A DNA stretch of 64,000 nucleotides, taken from Alkalinema sp. CACIAM 70d (GTDB lineage Bacteria; Cyanobacteriota; Cyanobacteriia; Leptolyngbyales; Leptolyngbyaceae). Positions within the stretch are counted from its first letter, which is position 1. Each line of letters begins with the position of its first letter. The notes below the pieces were generated by a model. It was given only the letters and a program-made list of their open reading frames with translations. It made no database searches and was not told where the DNA came from. The translations under genes were made by a program, and so were the position numbers. Where the stretch lies: the NCBI GenBank assembly GCA_002148405.1, contig MUGG01000003.1, positions 1 to 64,000 of the forward strand, given 5' to 3'. Positions 29,179 to 39,252 of the stretch are shown piece after piece.

Positions 29179-31200
29179 CTAGTCGATCGCTTCATAGTCA
29201 GCCGTAATCGTGGCATCACTATCGAAATCAAATTCTTCGGCAAACGGATTCGCGTTGTTCACCCGGACGGTTTCTTCCTCCAAGGCACTCAAGTCATCCA
29301 AGGGATCTACATCACTTGAGGCTGGGGTTGCCAATCCAGACGTAGGGGAAGAAGCAGGTACGGCTTCACTCGTACTTGCCCCCGAACTAACCCCTGCTTG
29401 ATATACAGCAGCCCCAATTTCAAAAAGAATCTGCTGTAAACCATTCAGCCGTGCGCTCATCTCTTCTAAGCTGATAGCTGGATCGTCGATCGCGGCCCGC
29501 AGTAAAGTAACCTTTTCAGCCGCTTCTCTTTTTAAGCCGTCGTTAATAAATTCTCCATTGTCTCGCAGAGTCGTTTCATAGCTGTAGAACAGGTTGTCCG
29601 AGCGGTTTTTCAGTTCTGCAACTTCCTTGCGGCGCTCATCCTCATCATTGAACAGTTCCGCTTCCTGACGCATCCGTTCAATTTCACTATCGCTCAAACC
29701 ACCAGTATTACTAATTTCAATACTTTGAGCCCGTCCAGTTCCTTTGTCTAAAGCAGACACCTTGAGAATCCCGTTGGCATCAATTTCAAAGGAAACTTCA
29801 ATCTGAGGCACGCCCCGAGGTGCAGGGGGAATTCCCGTCAATTGGAACTTACCCAAGGTCTTATTATCCTTAGCCATGGCGCGTTCTCCTTGCAGCACAT
29901 GGATCTCGACAGAGGTTTGGCCATCGGTTGCTGTTGAGAAGACTTGGGATTTACTACAGGGAATGGTCGTGTTCCGTTCAATGATTTTCGTAAAGACCTC
30001 ACCTAAGGTTTCGATGCCCATCGACAAAGGAGCAACGTCCAAAAGCAGCAGATCTTTCACTTCACCGCCTAGAACCCCTGCTTGAATGGCTGCTCCTAAG
30101 GCAACGGCCTCATCCGGATTGACGGATTTATCCGGAGTCTTGCCCTTACAAAACTGCTTTAGGGCCTCTTGCACTGCGGGAATCCGAGTTGAGCCTCCCA
30201 CCAGAAGAATCCGATCGATTTCATCGACGGTCATTCCGGCATCCTTCAGAGCCTGCTCCATCGGATCGATCGTAGATTTCACCAAATCCGCAACTAGTTC
30301 TTCAAATTTGGCCCGGGTCAGCTCAGTCTCGATGTGTTTCGGCCCTGTTTCATCAGCAGTAATGAAGGGCAGGTTAATTACGCTGGTCACCGTCCCCGAC
30401 AGATCAATCTTGGCGCGTTCAGCTGCTTCCCGCAGCCGTTGTAGCGCCATCTTATCCGTAGAGAGGTCGATCCCTTCCTGTTGCTGGAAGGTCTCAATCA
30501 ACCAACGCACGATCGCTGCATCAAAGTCATCGCCACCCAGGTGGTTGTTACCCGACGTAGCTTTGACTTCAAACACCCCATCCCCGAGCTGCAAAATCGA
30601 GACATCAAAGGTACCGCCCCCCAAGTCAAAGACCAGAACAATTTGATCTTGATCTTGCTTATCCAATCCGTAGGCTAGGGCAGCAGCCGTCGGCTCGTTG
30701 ATAATCCGGAGGACTTCTAAGCCCGCAATCGTGCCTGCATCCTTGGTGGCCTGCCGTTGCGCATCGCTGAAATAGGCCGGAACTGTAATGACGGCTTGGG
30801 TCACTTCTTCGCCCAGATAGCCTTCTGCATCCTGCTTCAGCTTTTGCAGAACCATCGCAGAAATTTCTTGAGGCGTATAGTTCCGTCCTCGAATTTGCAC
30901 ATCGACGGTATTATCTTTGCCCTTAACACAGGTATAGGGAACCCGCGATCGCTCATCTTGCGTGTCTTCCCATCGACGTCCAATAAACCGCTTAATACTA
31001 AAAATTGTATTTTCAGCATTGGTCACCGCTTGACGCTTCGCCAGTTGACCCACCAAGCGATCCCCAGCTTTGCCAAAGCCAACGATACTGGGCGTAGTGC
31101 GGCCCCCTTCCGAATTTGCAATGACGGTAGGTTGTCCGCCCTCTAAAACAGCGACACAGCTGTTAGTTGTTCCCAGGTCGATCCCAATAACTTTTCCCAT
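29179..31200 (-). CDS. dnaK: Chaperone DnaK (Hsp70)
   Basis: Full-length Hsp70, 673 residues from the ATG at 31200, which begins [18 protein letters not shown]; a longer TTG frame to 31245 is not family-like. The nucleotide-binding domain has [16 protein letters not shown] phosphate loop ([14 protein letters not shown]) and [12 protein letters not shown]; the peptide-binding domain begins near 395. The Cys-containing N-terminal CVAVLEGG and [15 protein letters not shown] are normal. The tail ends in an acidic, Asp/Glu-rich segment. The order grpE-dnaK-dnaJ is that of the essential cyanobacterial dnaK2 locus. No CIRCE element was found upstream, so HrcA control is not apparent. Confidence 0.97.
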   Translation of the reverse strand: MGKVIGIDLGTTNSCVAVLEGGQPTVIANSEGGRTTPSIVGFGKAGDRLVGQLAKRQAVTNAENTIFSIKRFIGRRWEDTQDERSRVPYTCVKGKDNTVDVQIRGRNYTPQEISAMVLQKLKQDAEGYLGEEVTQAVITVPAYFSDAQRQATKDAGTIAGLEVLRIINEPTAAALAYGLDKQDQDQIVLVFDLGGGTFDVSILQLGDGVFEVKATSGNNHLGGDDFDAAIVRWLIETFQQQEGIDLSTDKMALQRLREAAERAKIDLSGTVTSVINLPFITADETGPKHIETELTRAKFEELVADLVKSTIDPMEQALKDAGMTVDEIDRILLVGGSTRIPAVQEALKQFCKGKTPDKSVNPDEAVALGAAIQAGVLGGEVKDLLLLDVAPLSMGIETLGEVFTKIIERNTTIPCSKSQVFSTATDGQTSVEIHVLQGERAMAKDNKTLGKFQLTGIPPAPRGVPQIEVSFEIDANGILKVSALDKGTGRAQSIEISNTGGLSDSEIERMRQEAELFNDEDERRKEVAELKNRSDNLFYSYETTLRDNGEFINDGLKREAAEKVTLLRAAIDDPAISLEEMSARLNGLQQILFEIGAAVYQAGVSSGASTSEAVPASSPTSGLATPASSDVDPLDDLSALEEETVRVNNANPFAEEFDFDSDATITADYEAID

Positions 31201-31245
31201 ATCTAGCGGTGAATGTACGCAAGGTGAACCGTCAAACGAGCGCAA

Positions 31246-31735
31246 GGCTCACTTTATCTGCCCTATCTATAAAGCAATATTCCGCAAAAATTCATAAACG
31301 CGATCAAGCTTTTCTGAAATTATGTCTGAATTTAGAGGGATTGCACGGCGGATTTCAACGAAACTAGTGACCAAGTCTCAACTATCTCGCCTCTTCACCC
31401 ACTGAATTGAGGGCTGATCCCTCAGCTCAACGAATCAAAGTGGTTAGCAAAATGGTTAGTGAGTATGGTTAGCTAGTGATGACAAGAGCGCTTGGAAAAG
31501 CATTGAAGCAACTAGAAACAACTAGGGTGAGGTGCAGCCTGACTCAGACCTCTGAGACCGGAGTTTCATCCTTGAACCTCCTGCCGTTCTGTTCGAGTTG
31601 TCCACACCTCACCCAATTGTTTCCAGTGACTCTGTTTTCCAATCCCCCGCTGCCCCTATGCGACGCTGAGGCGACGCTAAGGTATAGACCACCTGGGGGA
31701 TCAATTCGAGTTACACTCCTGTGAACTTGCCACCC
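31246..31735. other. 490-base gap between grpE and dnaK with degenerate direct repeats
   Basis: TGGTTAG occurs at 31441, 31453 and 31466, GCGACGCTGAG/GCGACGCTAAG is a tandem pair at 31660-31681, and TGAGGG/CCCTCA (31408-31424) makes a small hairpin. No ORF looks real. The space is unusually long for a chaperone operon and probably holds a separate dnaK promoter. Confidence 0.4.
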
Positions 31736-32470
31736 TTAGCTCCCCGCACCACTATCCCCTTCGGCATCTTCAGGGGGAGCAGCCACCTTGACCATGGCAT
31801 GACGCAACACACGATCGCCGATCATATATCCCCGCACCAGCTCCTCAATCACCGTCCCTTCTGCATACTCTGCGGTCGGCTCTCTCAGTACTGCTTCATG
31901 CAGATTGGGATCAAACTCTTTACCCTCGGCCCGCATGGGAGCGACCCCAATTTTTTTTAAGCGATCGACCATGTCCTTGTAGACCCCTTGATAACTTTTG
32001 TGAATATTCATCTCGGCATCACTTTGAGGCTTGATCTGCGCCCGTGCCCGCTCAAAGTTGTCTACCACCGACAGCAACTCACCTAAAGTGGCAATCTTGG
32101 CCTGAACATCTAACTTTTCCCGTTCTTCCTGGGTGCGTCGCCGAAAGTTTTCGAAATCTGCGGCTAATCGAAGGTATTGGTTTTGCGCATCATCTGCCTG
32201 CCCCTTTAACGCTTCGCATTCCCGCTCTTTGGCCGCATAGGTGGCCCGCAGCTTCATAAACTCGGCTTCATAGTCCGTATCGTCCTCTTCCATCGGGATG
32301 GAATCTGGAAGAGAGCTTGCCGACTCAAGATTGGCCTCTGCACCAACCGAGCCAGACTCTTGGGTGGCCTGTGCTGCGTCCGTGGATGTGGCGTTAGCAG
32401 ACTCTGATGTAGCACTACTGCTAGGGGTAGCCTGTGCATCCCCGATCGGCTGGTTTTCTTCACCCATCAT
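31736..32470 (-). CDS. grpE: Nucleotide exchange factor GrpE
   Basis: The ADP-release factor for DnaK. From the ATG at 32470 it has 244 residues; an AGGGG ribosome site nine bases upstream supports this start over ATGs at 32479 and 32467. A 70-residue Ser/Ala/Glu-rich, probably disordered N-terminal region precedes the long dimerising coiled coil ([20 protein letters not shown] to about 120, [16 protein letters not shown]) and the C-terminal beta domain ending [19 protein letters not shown] and [12 protein letters not shown]. Length is slightly above the cyanobacterial norm because of the N-terminal tail. It is divergent from pilB across a 306-base gap. Confidence 0.95.
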   Translation of the reverse strand: MMGEENQPIGDAQATPSSSATSESANATSTDAAQATQESGSVGAEANLESASSLPDSIPMEEDDTDYEAEFMKLRATYAAKERECEALKGQADDAQNQYLRLAADFENFRRRTQEEREKLDVQAKIATLGELLSVVDNFERARAQIKPQSDAEMNIHKSYQGVYKDMVDRLKKIGVAPMRAEGKEFDPNLHEAVLREPTAEYAEGTVIEELVRGYMIGDRVLRHAMVKVAAPPEDAEGDSGAGS

Positions 32471-32776
32471 GTCTATCATCCCCTGTAAAACCTTCTGCGC
32501 ATTCCCAGCAATAGACCAGATTGCCTATCATGAGCGCACTGCACTTAACCTTAAGTACGCCCGCTAGAAGTCCAATCTGTCATCGCTAACAACCCACTAG
32601 CATAGCTTGCTAGGTTCACTTTGCTCAAATTCCTGAGCAGTTTCAATCCGAGAAAGTTATTCTTCTTACATTGCTTGTTCCTCAAAATGATACAAATCTA
32701 TACCCTGAGGATGGATATAGGGATGATTTGAAAAATTTGGGGCAATATCTATAGAAGAGATCAGTTTTTGTGAGCT

Positions 32777-34771
32777 ATGACGAACTCTCCTTCCCAGCGG
32801 CGCGCCCTTGTTGTCCAGAATCATTTTTCGCCCTTTGGTAATAAACTAATCCAGGCGGGTTATGCCAATCAGGAGCAACTCCAGCAGGCTCTTATAGAAA
32901 GTCGGCGTTCTGGAAAACCATTAACAGAAGCGTTAGAGTTAATCACTGGTCAGCAGCTGTCGCCGGAGCTGATTCGCCAATACAAGAAACAGCAATTATT
33001 TGAACTTAAAATTCTTTACGGGGTCGAATCCCTCGATCCGGAAATCAATCAGGTTTCGACCAATCAAATTGGTCAGCTCATCGATACCCTAATTCCGATC
33101 GATCTTTGTCGTCGCTACAAATTTGTCCCCCTCTCCCAATCGGAAAGCCATGTCTTAGTGGCAATGGTGGAACCGGATAATCTAGATGCTCAAGATGATC
33201 TCAACCGCATTCTTCGGGCCAAAAACCTGAGTCTCCAGCGCCTCGTCATCACCTTTGAAGATTACAACCACCTGATTTCCCAGTATCTTGACGAACGGAT
33301 GCGCCGAGATCAGCAGGCTGAGCAACAGGCGCGGGTTGACGTTAAAGCGGATCTAGAAGGGCTAGAAGATTACGCAGAACTTCAAGAGGATGATTCCAGC
33401 GATGTTGATCTCGACGCTGCAGCTGAAGCAGACGCTGCCCCGATCGTCACCCTTGTGAATAAAATCCTAATCAAAGCCCTGCAAATGGGGGTTTCGGATA
33501 TTCACATTGAGCCGCAGGAAGAATTTCTCCGCGTCCGGTTCCGGAAAGATGGGGTGCTGCAAGAAGCCTTTGAACCCCTACCGAAGAAAATTATTCCCGC
33601 AGTTACCGCACGGTTCAAAATTATTTCTCAGTTGGATATTGCAGAACGTCGTGCCCCACAGGATGGCCGGATCCGACGTATTTATGACGGACGGAAAATT
33701 GACTTCCGGGTCAACACCTTGCCGAGTAAGCACGGCGAAAAAGTGGTTCTACGGATTCTGGATAACTCTGCCACCCAGTTAGGACTCGATAAGTTGATTC
33801 AGGATCCGGAATCGCTCCAAATTGTTCAAGAGATGGTTCGGCGTCCCTTTGGATTGATTCTGGTAACGGGGCCAACGGGATCTGGTAAGACAACAACGCT
33901 CTATTCAGCCCTAGCTGAACGGAACGAACCGGGGGTCAACATCAGTACTGCTGAAGATCCCATCGAATATTCCTTGGCAGGGCTAACCCAGGTACAGGTG
34001 ATCCGGGAAAAAGGGATGGACTTCGCAGCAATTCTGCGGGCCTTTTTGCGGCAGGATCCGGACGTGATTCTGGTCGGGGAAACCCGGGACCGGGAAACCG
34101 CAAAGACCGCGATCGAAGCAGCCTTAACCGGTCACTTAGTATTAACTACTCTCCATACCAACGATGCAGCAGGGGCGATCGCGCGGTTGGATGAAATGGG
34201 GGTTGAGCCTTTCATGGTGTCCGGGGCCCTGCTTGGAGTCGTCGCCCAACGGCTCGTGCGTCGAGTCTGCGATGAATGCCGCATCCCCTATGGCCCATCC
34301 CAGGAAGAACTCGCTCGCTTTGGCTTCACGAGTTCGCAGGATACTCAGATGACGCTATATAAAGCGAACACATTAACACCCCATGAAATTCAGGAGGCTA
34401 AAGCTTCAGGCTCGCTCTGTCCAAAATGTGGCGGCGGCGGCTACAAAGGTCGCTGTGGGGTTTATGAAGTGATGCGAGTGACTGAACGTTTGCAGATTCT
34501 TATCAATGAAGGAGCTCCAACGGAACAGATCAAGGAAGTCGCCGTTGAGGAAGGAATGCAAACCCTTCTGGCCTACAGCCTTAACCTGGTTCGCCAAGGG
34601 TTGACGACCCTCGACGAAGTTGAGCGGGTAACCTTTACGGATACGGGCTTAGAAGCAGAACTTCGCGCCAAGCGGAAAAGTGTTCTCTCTTGCCGAACTT
34701 GTTCAGCCGAGCTTAAACAGGAGTGGCTAGATTGTCCCTACTGCTTAACGCCGCGTTTTCAAGATTCGTAA
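32777..34771 (+). CDS. pilB: Type IV pilus extension ATPase PilB (GspE family)
   Basis: A 664-residue secretion ATPase that powers pilus assembly. The N-terminal MshEN-like domain (about 15-170) has the motif LIQAGYANQEQLQQAL. The ATPase domain shows Walker A GPTGSGKTTT at 365-374, the Asp box and Walker B DVILVGETRD, and the His box LTTLHTNDAAGAI. A zinc site CDECRIPY...CPKCGGGGYKG lies near 505-560. The protein ends with a further Cys-rich tail, CRTCSAELKQEWLDCPYC, beyond the usual PilB core. It begins the pilB-pilT-pilC run that drives twitching and DNA uptake in cyanobacteria. Confidence 0.95.
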   Translation: MTNSPSQRRALVVQNHFSPFGNKLIQAGYANQEQLQQALIESRRSGKPLTEALELITGQQLSPELIRQYKKQQLFELKILYGVESLDPEINQVSTNQIGQLIDTLIPIDLCRRYKFVPLSQSESHVLVAMVEPDNLDAQDDLNRILRAKNLSLQRLVITFEDYNHLISQYLDERMRRDQQAEQQARVDVKADLEGLEDYAELQEDDSSDVDLDAAAEADAAPIVTLVNKILIKALQMGVSDIHIEPQEEFLRVRFRKDGVLQEAFEPLPKKIIPAVTARFKIISQLDIAERRAPQDGRIRRIYDGRKIDFRVNTLPSKHGEKVVLRILDNSATQLGLDKLIQDPESLQIVQEMVRRPFGLILVTGPTGSGKTTTLYSALAERNEPGVNISTAEDPIEYSLAGLTQVQVIREKGMDFAAILRAFLRQDPDVILVGETRDRETAKTAIEAALTGHLVLTTLHTNDAAGAIARLDEMGVEPFMVSGALLGVVAQRLVRRVCDECRIPYGPSQEELARFGFTSSQDTQMTLYKANTLTPHEIQEAKASGSLCPKCGGGGYKGRCGVYEVMRVTERLQILINEGAPTEQIKEVAVEEGMQTLLAYSLNLVRQGLTTLDEVERVTFTDTGLEAELRAKRKSVLSCRTCSAELKQEWLDCPYCLTPRFQDS

Positions 34772-34847
34772 AGTCATGGTTTCAGGTAATCCTTCAGGCC
34801 AGACTTTACAGGCTGGTTCCGATCACTTAGGACGATGCCCGTTCAAC

Positions 34848-34875
34848 GATTTCACACCTAGGATTTCACACTTAC
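34848..34875. repeat. Imperfect 14-bp tandem repeat upstream of pilT
   Basis: GATTTCACACCTAG (34848-34861) is followed by GATTTCACACTTAC (34862-34875). It lies in the 146-base gap between pilB and pilT, 42 bases before the pilT ATG. Confidence 0.7.
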
Positions 34876-34917
34876 TAACCTAGAGATTAAGAGCCCTTTG
34901 TATCAGGAGAAAGCAAC

Positions 34918-36024
34918 ATGGAACTCATGATTGAAGACTTGATGGAGCAATTGATTGAAATGGGGGGATCGGATTTGCACCTCACAGCGGGGTTGCCTCC
35001 CTATTTCCGCATCAGTGGGAAGCTTCAGCCGATCGGTGATCAAGCCCTCAGTTCTGAAGAATGCCAACGGCTCATCTTTAGTATGCTGAATAATACTCAG
35101 CGGAAGAATCTAGAACAAAACTGGGAACTCGACTGTTCCTACGGGGTACGGGGTTTGGCGCGCTTTCGGGTCAATGTCTACAAAGATCGGGGTACCTATG
35201 CCGCGTGTCTGCGGGCGCTAAGCTCAAAAATCCCCAACTTTGAAAAACTGGGTTTACCTGACGTTGTGCGGGAAATGGCAGAGAAACCTCGGGGCCTCAT
35301 TCTGGTGACGGGGCCAACTGGTTCAGGTAAAACCACCACCTTGGCCGCCATGATTGATTTGATCAATCGCACCCGTGCAGAGCATATTCTGACCGTTGAA
35401 GACCCGATCGAATTTGTCTACGAACCCATCAAGAGCCTAGTTCACCAACGGCAGCTGGGGGAAGACACCAAGAGTTTTGCCAATGCTTTGAAAGCAGCCC
35501 TTCGGGAAGATCCAGACATTATTCTGGTGGGGGAAATGCGGGACTTAGAAACCATTTCCTTGGCGATTAGTGCGGCGGAAACCGGGCACTTGGTCTTTGG
35601 AACCTTGCACACCAGTTCAGCAGCTCAAACCGTCGATCGGATGATTGATGTTTTCCCTGCCGATCGTCAAACCCAGGTGCGCGTTCAGCTCTCCAACTCC
35701 CTCGTTGCGGTCTTTAGCCAAACCCTCGTGTCGAAAAAGAGTCCCAAGCCGGGTGAATATGGTCGGGTCATGGCCCAGGAAATTATGATTGTCACCCCTG
35801 CTATTTCGAACCTGATTCGGGAAGGGAAAACCGCTCAGATTTATTCCGCAATTCAAACGGGCGGGAAATTGGGGATGCAAACCTTAGAGAAAGTGTTGGC
35901 TGACTACTACAAACAGGGAGCTATCACCTACGAAGCTGCGATGTCCAAAACCTCTCGACCCGACGAGTTGAATCGTTTGATTGGAGGCGCACCAGCGGGA
36001 GCCACTGCCGGATCTGCACACTAG
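34918..36024 (+). CDS. pilT: Type IV pilus retraction ATPase PilT
   Basis: A 368-residue hexameric ATPase that depolymerises the pilus. The N-terminal PAS-like part has GGSDLHLTAGLPPYFRISG; Walker A GPTGSGKTTT begins at residue 132; the Asp box and Walker B are DPDIILVGEMRD, and the His box is FGTLHTSSAAQTVDR. The retraction motif is AQEIMIVTPAISNLIREGK (about 290-308, the AIRNLIRE motif). It has a GGAG-type ribosome site (CAGGAGAAAGCAAC before the ATG). Length and motifs are normal. Confidence 0.96.
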   Translation: MELMIEDLMEQLIEMGGSDLHLTAGLPPYFRISGKLQPIGDQALSSEECQRLIFSMLNNTQRKNLEQNWELDCSYGVRGLARFRVNVYKDRGTYAACLRALSSKIPNFEKLGLPDVVREMAEKPRGLILVTGPTGSGKTTTLAAMIDLINRTRAEHILTVEDPIEFVYEPIKSLVHQRQLGEDTKSFANALKAALREDPDIILVGEMRDLETISLAISAAETGHLVFGTLHTSSAAQTVDRMIDVFPADRQTQVRVQLSNSLVAVFSQTLVSKKSPKPGEYGRVMAQEIMIVTPAISNLIREGKTAQIYSAIQTGGKLGMQTLEKVLADYYKQGAITYEAAMSKTSRPDELNRLIGGAPAGATAGSAH

Positions 36025-36043
36025 AACCTAACTTTGGTCAGCA

Positions 36044-36086
36044 GGGGAGATCGGTTAAGTCAATAGTACAGATCTCTCCCTTAACC
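36044..36086. terminator. Overlapping inverted repeats between pilT and pilC
   Basis: GAGATC (36047-36052) pairs with GATCTC (36071-36076), and GGTTAA (36054-36059) pairs with TTAACC (36081-36086). The two stems cannot form together. With no T tract, this may be an attenuator or processing site that tunes pilC level; it is a weak call. Confidence 0.3.
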
Positions 36087-36237
36087 TCGAAATTCCTAGA
36101 ACAGTTGCACCTCTGAAAAACTCGACTATGATTGATGCAAGTTTTAGGAACTCATTCTAAAGCGGCTGACCTTGCAACCTTCGGGCTTCATAGTCCATTG
36201 TCTTATCACACACTACCTTGGGTCTGATTTTTGAGCC

Positions 36238-37458
36238 ATGCCTACCTACGTTGCCCGCGTTCGTGATGCTAAAGGAAACGCGAAAAAAGAGAAAATCGTT
36301 GCTCAATCCCTTGGAGATGCTCGCTCTGCCCTCCGGGATCAAGGACTCTTTGTTCAAGAGTTGAAAGAGAGCGAAGGGCTTGGATCACTGGATCTGAAAA
36401 AACTTCAGACTTCCATGGCCAAAGTCACCGTAAAGGACAAAGCGCTCTTTTCTCGTCAGTTTGCAGCCTTAGTGAATGCGGGTGTGGCCTTGGTACGAGG
36501 ACTAGGTGTTCTTGCGGAGCAATGTACTAACCCCAAGATGAAAACAGCCCTGATGGACATCAGTTCTGAAATTCAGCAGGGCACTAGCTTATCCGAGGCC
36601 ATGCGAAAGCATCCAGACTGTTTTGATGGCCTATACGTCAGTATGATTCAGGCCGGAGAAGTGGGTGGGGTTCTGGACGAAGTGTTGAACCGACTCGCAA
36701 AGCTCTTGGAAGATGTATCGCGATTGCAGAACCAAATCAAATCAGCATTGGCCTATCCAGTGGTGGTTGGGGTTCTGGCAACTTTGATTTTCCTAGGCAT
36801 GACGATTTTCTTGATTCCTATCTTTGCCGGGATTTTTAAAGAATTGGGTACAGAACTACCAGCCTTTACCCAAGCGATGCTGAACATTAGCCAATTTTTG
36901 CGAAGTCCGAATGTACTGATTTTGGTGGTTTTAGTTCCCCTTGTTGGATTTGCCTATAAGCAGTACTACAACACACGGGTTGGGCGGGAAACCATGGATC
37001 GCTTCTTCCTTAAAATGCCTTTGTTTGGCGATTTGATCCAGAAGACAGCAACCGCCCGCTTTTGCCGTACCTTTGGTGCATTGACTCGATCGGGCGTTCC
37101 CATCCTGACCTGCTTAGAAATTGTGCGTGATACTGCGGGGAATCAAGTGATTGCCAATGCGGTCGACGAAGCCCGTCGTGAGATTCAAACTGGCGGCATG
37201 ATTAGCATTGCCCTGCAAAAAGAGCAGGTTTTCCCTGTAATGGCCATTCAAATGATTAGCATTGGGGAAGAAACCGGGGAAATTGATGCAATGTTGATGA
37301 AGGTGGCAGATTTCTACGAGGATGAAGTGGAACAGGCCGTAAAAGCCCTCACGAGTATTATGGAACCCATTATGATCTTGCTGTTGGGCGGCATGGTTGC
37401 TTCCATTCTGTTGGCAATGTATCTGCCAATGTTCAAGGTTTTCGAAAAACTAGGTTAA
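36238..37458 (+). CDS. pilC: Type IV pilus inner-membrane platform protein PilC
   Basis: A 406-residue T2SSF-family protein, the inner membrane platform on which PilB and PilT act. It begins MPTYVARVRDAKGNAKKEKI, has the first cytoplasmic domain (VKDKALFSRQFAALVNAGVAL, QGTSLSEAMRKHPDCFD), three membrane segments (near 172-200, 222-240 and 375-400) and the duplicated domain (TATARFCRTFGALTRSGVPIL, MIQMISIGEETGEIDAML-like). The C-terminus LAMYLPMFKVFEKLG is typical. A hypothetical gene follows 60 bases later and may be co-transcribed. Confidence 0.96.
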   Translation: MPTYVARVRDAKGNAKKEKIVAQSLGDARSALRDQGLFVQELKESEGLGSLDLKKLQTSMAKVTVKDKALFSRQFAALVNAGVALVRGLGVLAEQCTNPKMKTALMDISSEIQQGTSLSEAMRKHPDCFDGLYVSMIQAGEVGGVLDEVLNRLAKLLEDVSRLQNQIKSALAYPVVVGVLATLIFLGMTIFLIPIFAGIFKELGTELPAFTQAMLNISQFLRSPNVLILVVLVPLVGFAYKQYYNTRVGRETMDRFFLKMPLFGDLIQKTATARFCRTFGALTRSGVPILTCLEIVRDTAGNQVIANAVDEARREIQTGGMISIALQKEQVFPVMAIQMISIGEETGEIDAMLMKVADFYEDEVEQAVKALTSIMEPIMILLLGGMVASILLAMYLPMFKVFEKLG

Positions 37459-37518
37459 GGCAATGCGACGTCTTCTTTGCATTGTCTAAATGGACTGATT
37501 CCAGAAGGATTGGTATTA

Positions 37519-38124
37519 ATGACTATTCAGCAAGCAGACTATGAAGAACTGTTGGCCACCTATAGTCAAAATTGTGAGGCGATCGCGCTTTTGCGACGCT
37601 ATCGGCCTTATTTGGAGTTAATCCCTAGTATGCGTCGGCCCGAGGATAGTTTGATTACGATTCCTCTGCCGATCGCCAAACTTCGCCATACTCAACCCTC
37701 GCCTAGTGGGCACGGCAATATCACCCGAGCGGAAGCCGTTCCCGTTCCCTGCGAAATTGCGATATTGATGTGCGATCCAGAATGGAAAGTCAAAACGGGT
37801 CGCGAAATTTTTATCTTTATTCATCGTCCAGAAGAAGATTTTTCTGAACTCCTAGGACGTTGGCGACAGACCCAAGTTTTACTAAGTAAAGATTACGAGT
37901 GGTTAATGCCGCTCAAATATCAACACATCCTAAATGATGGGGCAGAAAAAATCTATCCACTTTTCGTATTGTTCGAACAATCTCCAGAGCGATTGAGACG
38001 GGGACTGAAGGGAGCAAATTTACCCTGCGTCATTGCCGCTACGAATGGTCAAGAGGAGACAGATACAGAATCATCCAGCCTAGAAACGTTAGAAGCGCCT
38101 TCTTCCAATCGTCTAGATGATTAA
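37519..38124 (+). CDS. Hypothetical protein downstream of pilC
   Basis: I do not recognise the family. The ATG at 37519 has a strong AGAAGGA ribosome site eight bases upstream and is preferred over a TTG at 37477. The protein has about 201 residues, no membrane segment or signal peptide, a helical start (MTIQQADYEELLATYSQNCEAIALLRRYRP), and a beta-rich middle (EIAILMCDPEWKVKTGREIFIFIHRPEEDF) with SKDYEWLMPLKYQHIL. The tail is Ser/Thr/Glu rich. It sits immediately after pilC and could be a pilus-related accessory protein; this is inferred from position alone. Confidence 0.65.
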   Translation: MTIQQADYEELLATYSQNCEAIALLRRYRPYLELIPSMRRPEDSLITIPLPIAKLRHTQPSPSGHGNITRAEAVPVPCEIAILMCDPEWKVKTGREIFIFIHRPEEDFSELLGRWRQTQVLLSKDYEWLMPLKYQHILNDGAEKIYPLFVLFEQSPERLRRGLKGANLPCVIAATNGQEETDTESSSLETLEAPSSNRLDD

Positions 38125-38158
38125 TCCAGAAAATCTATCGTCTAGAAAATAAAGGTAA

Positions 38159-38644
38159 TTAAGGTTTACGCTTTCGGGGTGGCTTACGGCGACGTTGCTG
38201 CGACGTCATCATTGCTCGATCCATTGGGAAGCCTACAGGCTGTAAAACTTGATACTTACGTTCTTCCTCAAGCTGCTTGAGTTCTGTGTAATCCACCCAA
38301 TGGATGCAGTCGACAGGACAAGTATCGATCGCCTCTTGAATCAGATCCTCAGGATCTCCATCTTGCCGAATCACCCTTGAACGGCCATAGTCCGGCTCAA
38401 TGTAAAACGTATTACGAGCCACATGGGAACAGTACCGACAACCAATACAGGTAGTTTCATCAACATAAACGCCCTTCTGCCGAAACATGCCCCCCAACTC
38501 AGGCTCTAGCCCCGAACGACGATCGTCTTCCCGTAAACCACCTCCCAGTTCCGGCTCCAGACCCGAACGATGATTTTCTAAGGAAGCGATACCTTCAGTA
38601 AAGTTAGCTTCAGAACCCCTAAGCGGTTGGGGGGAATCGGTCAT
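38159..38644 (-). CDS. Cyanobacterial 4Fe-4S ferredoxin of the Ycf35 cluster
   Basis: A 161-residue ferredoxin. Cysteines 66, 69 and 72 (CIGCRYCSHVA) with Cys109 and Cys113 (TCPVDCI) can ligate a single 4Fe-4S cluster; the surrounding VARNTFYIEPDYGRSRV is strongly conserved in cyanobacterial and plastid homologues. It is a soluble electron carrier of unknown partner. The N-terminal 55 residues are an extension in which the decapeptide RSGLEPELGG occurs twice (26-35 and 43-52, spacing 17). The C-terminus is highly basic (QQRRRKPPRKRKP). It follows ycf35 and the DUF2997 gene on the same strand, a conserved cyanobacterial order. Confidence 0.88.
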   Translation of the reverse strand: MTDSPQPLRGSEANFTEGIASLENHRSGLEPELGGGLREDDRRSGLEPELGGMFRQKGVYVDETTCIGCRYCSHVARNTFYIEPDYGRSRVIRQDGDPEDLIQEAIDTCPVDCIHWVDYTELKQLEEERKYQVLQPVGFPMDRAMMTSQQRRRKPPRKRKP

Positions 38645-38751
38645 GGGCTGACCTCCATAGGATGCAAGTCCGGCACTAATTGTTAAGTATTGCTCAGTGG
38701 CAATTACTTGGTAAGCACTTGTCCAGCACTAGTCTCACAGTGAAGAACTCG

Positions 38752-39138
38752 TTAAGAGCCCCAGCGCTGAAGCACCAAGCGAAGGGAACCATCTTCCTGA
38801 CGCTGCTGCTCAGCCACTTGAAATCCTTGACGATTCCCTTCATTCAAAATGGTGTGATAGGCATAGCGTTGGGTAACTTGCTTGAGAAAGCGATCGACAG
38901 AACCATTCTGCTGCCAAAACTGTAAATCTGTCACCAATGCATACTCTTTACCATTCCAAGCAAATCCGATGTCGTAACCATTTTGCTGCTCGATCACCAC
39001 ATCCGCGTTGTGGGTTAAGCCTTGATAACCCCGCACATCTGATGGGCCAGCTTTCCAGTCCATTCCCAGGTCACTCAGTGCAGACTTAAGGGAATCTAAG
39101 TTACGGATTTGAGTCTTGATTTGACTAAAGTGAGACAT
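38752..39138 (-). CDS. ycf35: Ycf35 family protein (DUF1257)
   Basis: A 128-residue protein beginning MSHFSQIKTQIRNLDSLKSAL and containing YDIGFAWNGKEYALVTDLQFW, the hallmarks of DUF1257, which includes plastid Ycf35. Its function is not established. The gene is found next to a DUF2997 gene and a ferredoxin in many cyanobacteria, as here (113 bases after DUF2997 and 107 bases before the ferredoxin), which suggests a shared, possibly redox-linked, role. Normal length. Confidence 0.92.
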   Translation of the reverse strand: MSHFSQIKTQIRNLDSLKSALSDLGMDWKAGPSDVRGYQGLTHNADVVIEQQNGYDIGFAWNGKEYALVTDLQFWQQNGSVDRFLKQVTQRYAYHTILNEGNRQGFQVAEQQRQEDGSLRLVLQRWGS

Positions 39139-39252
39139 GGTGGTTCCCGGTTAAATGACAACAATGGTTGCGTAGAGGTTGCTTAGATGAAAAAACTAGT
39201 GACCAAACCTTAGAGCATTGACCAGCCAGCGGCCAGTCACGAATTCTTCGGC

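Noticed and set aside
30086..30646. 186-residue ORF antisense to dnaK
   Set aside because: A Ser/Arg-rich mirror frame typical of highly biased genes; no motif or ribosome site.
32471..32776. CIRCE element upstream of grpE
   Set aside because: No TTAGCACTC-N9-GAGTGCTAA inverted repeat was found here or upstream of dnaK.
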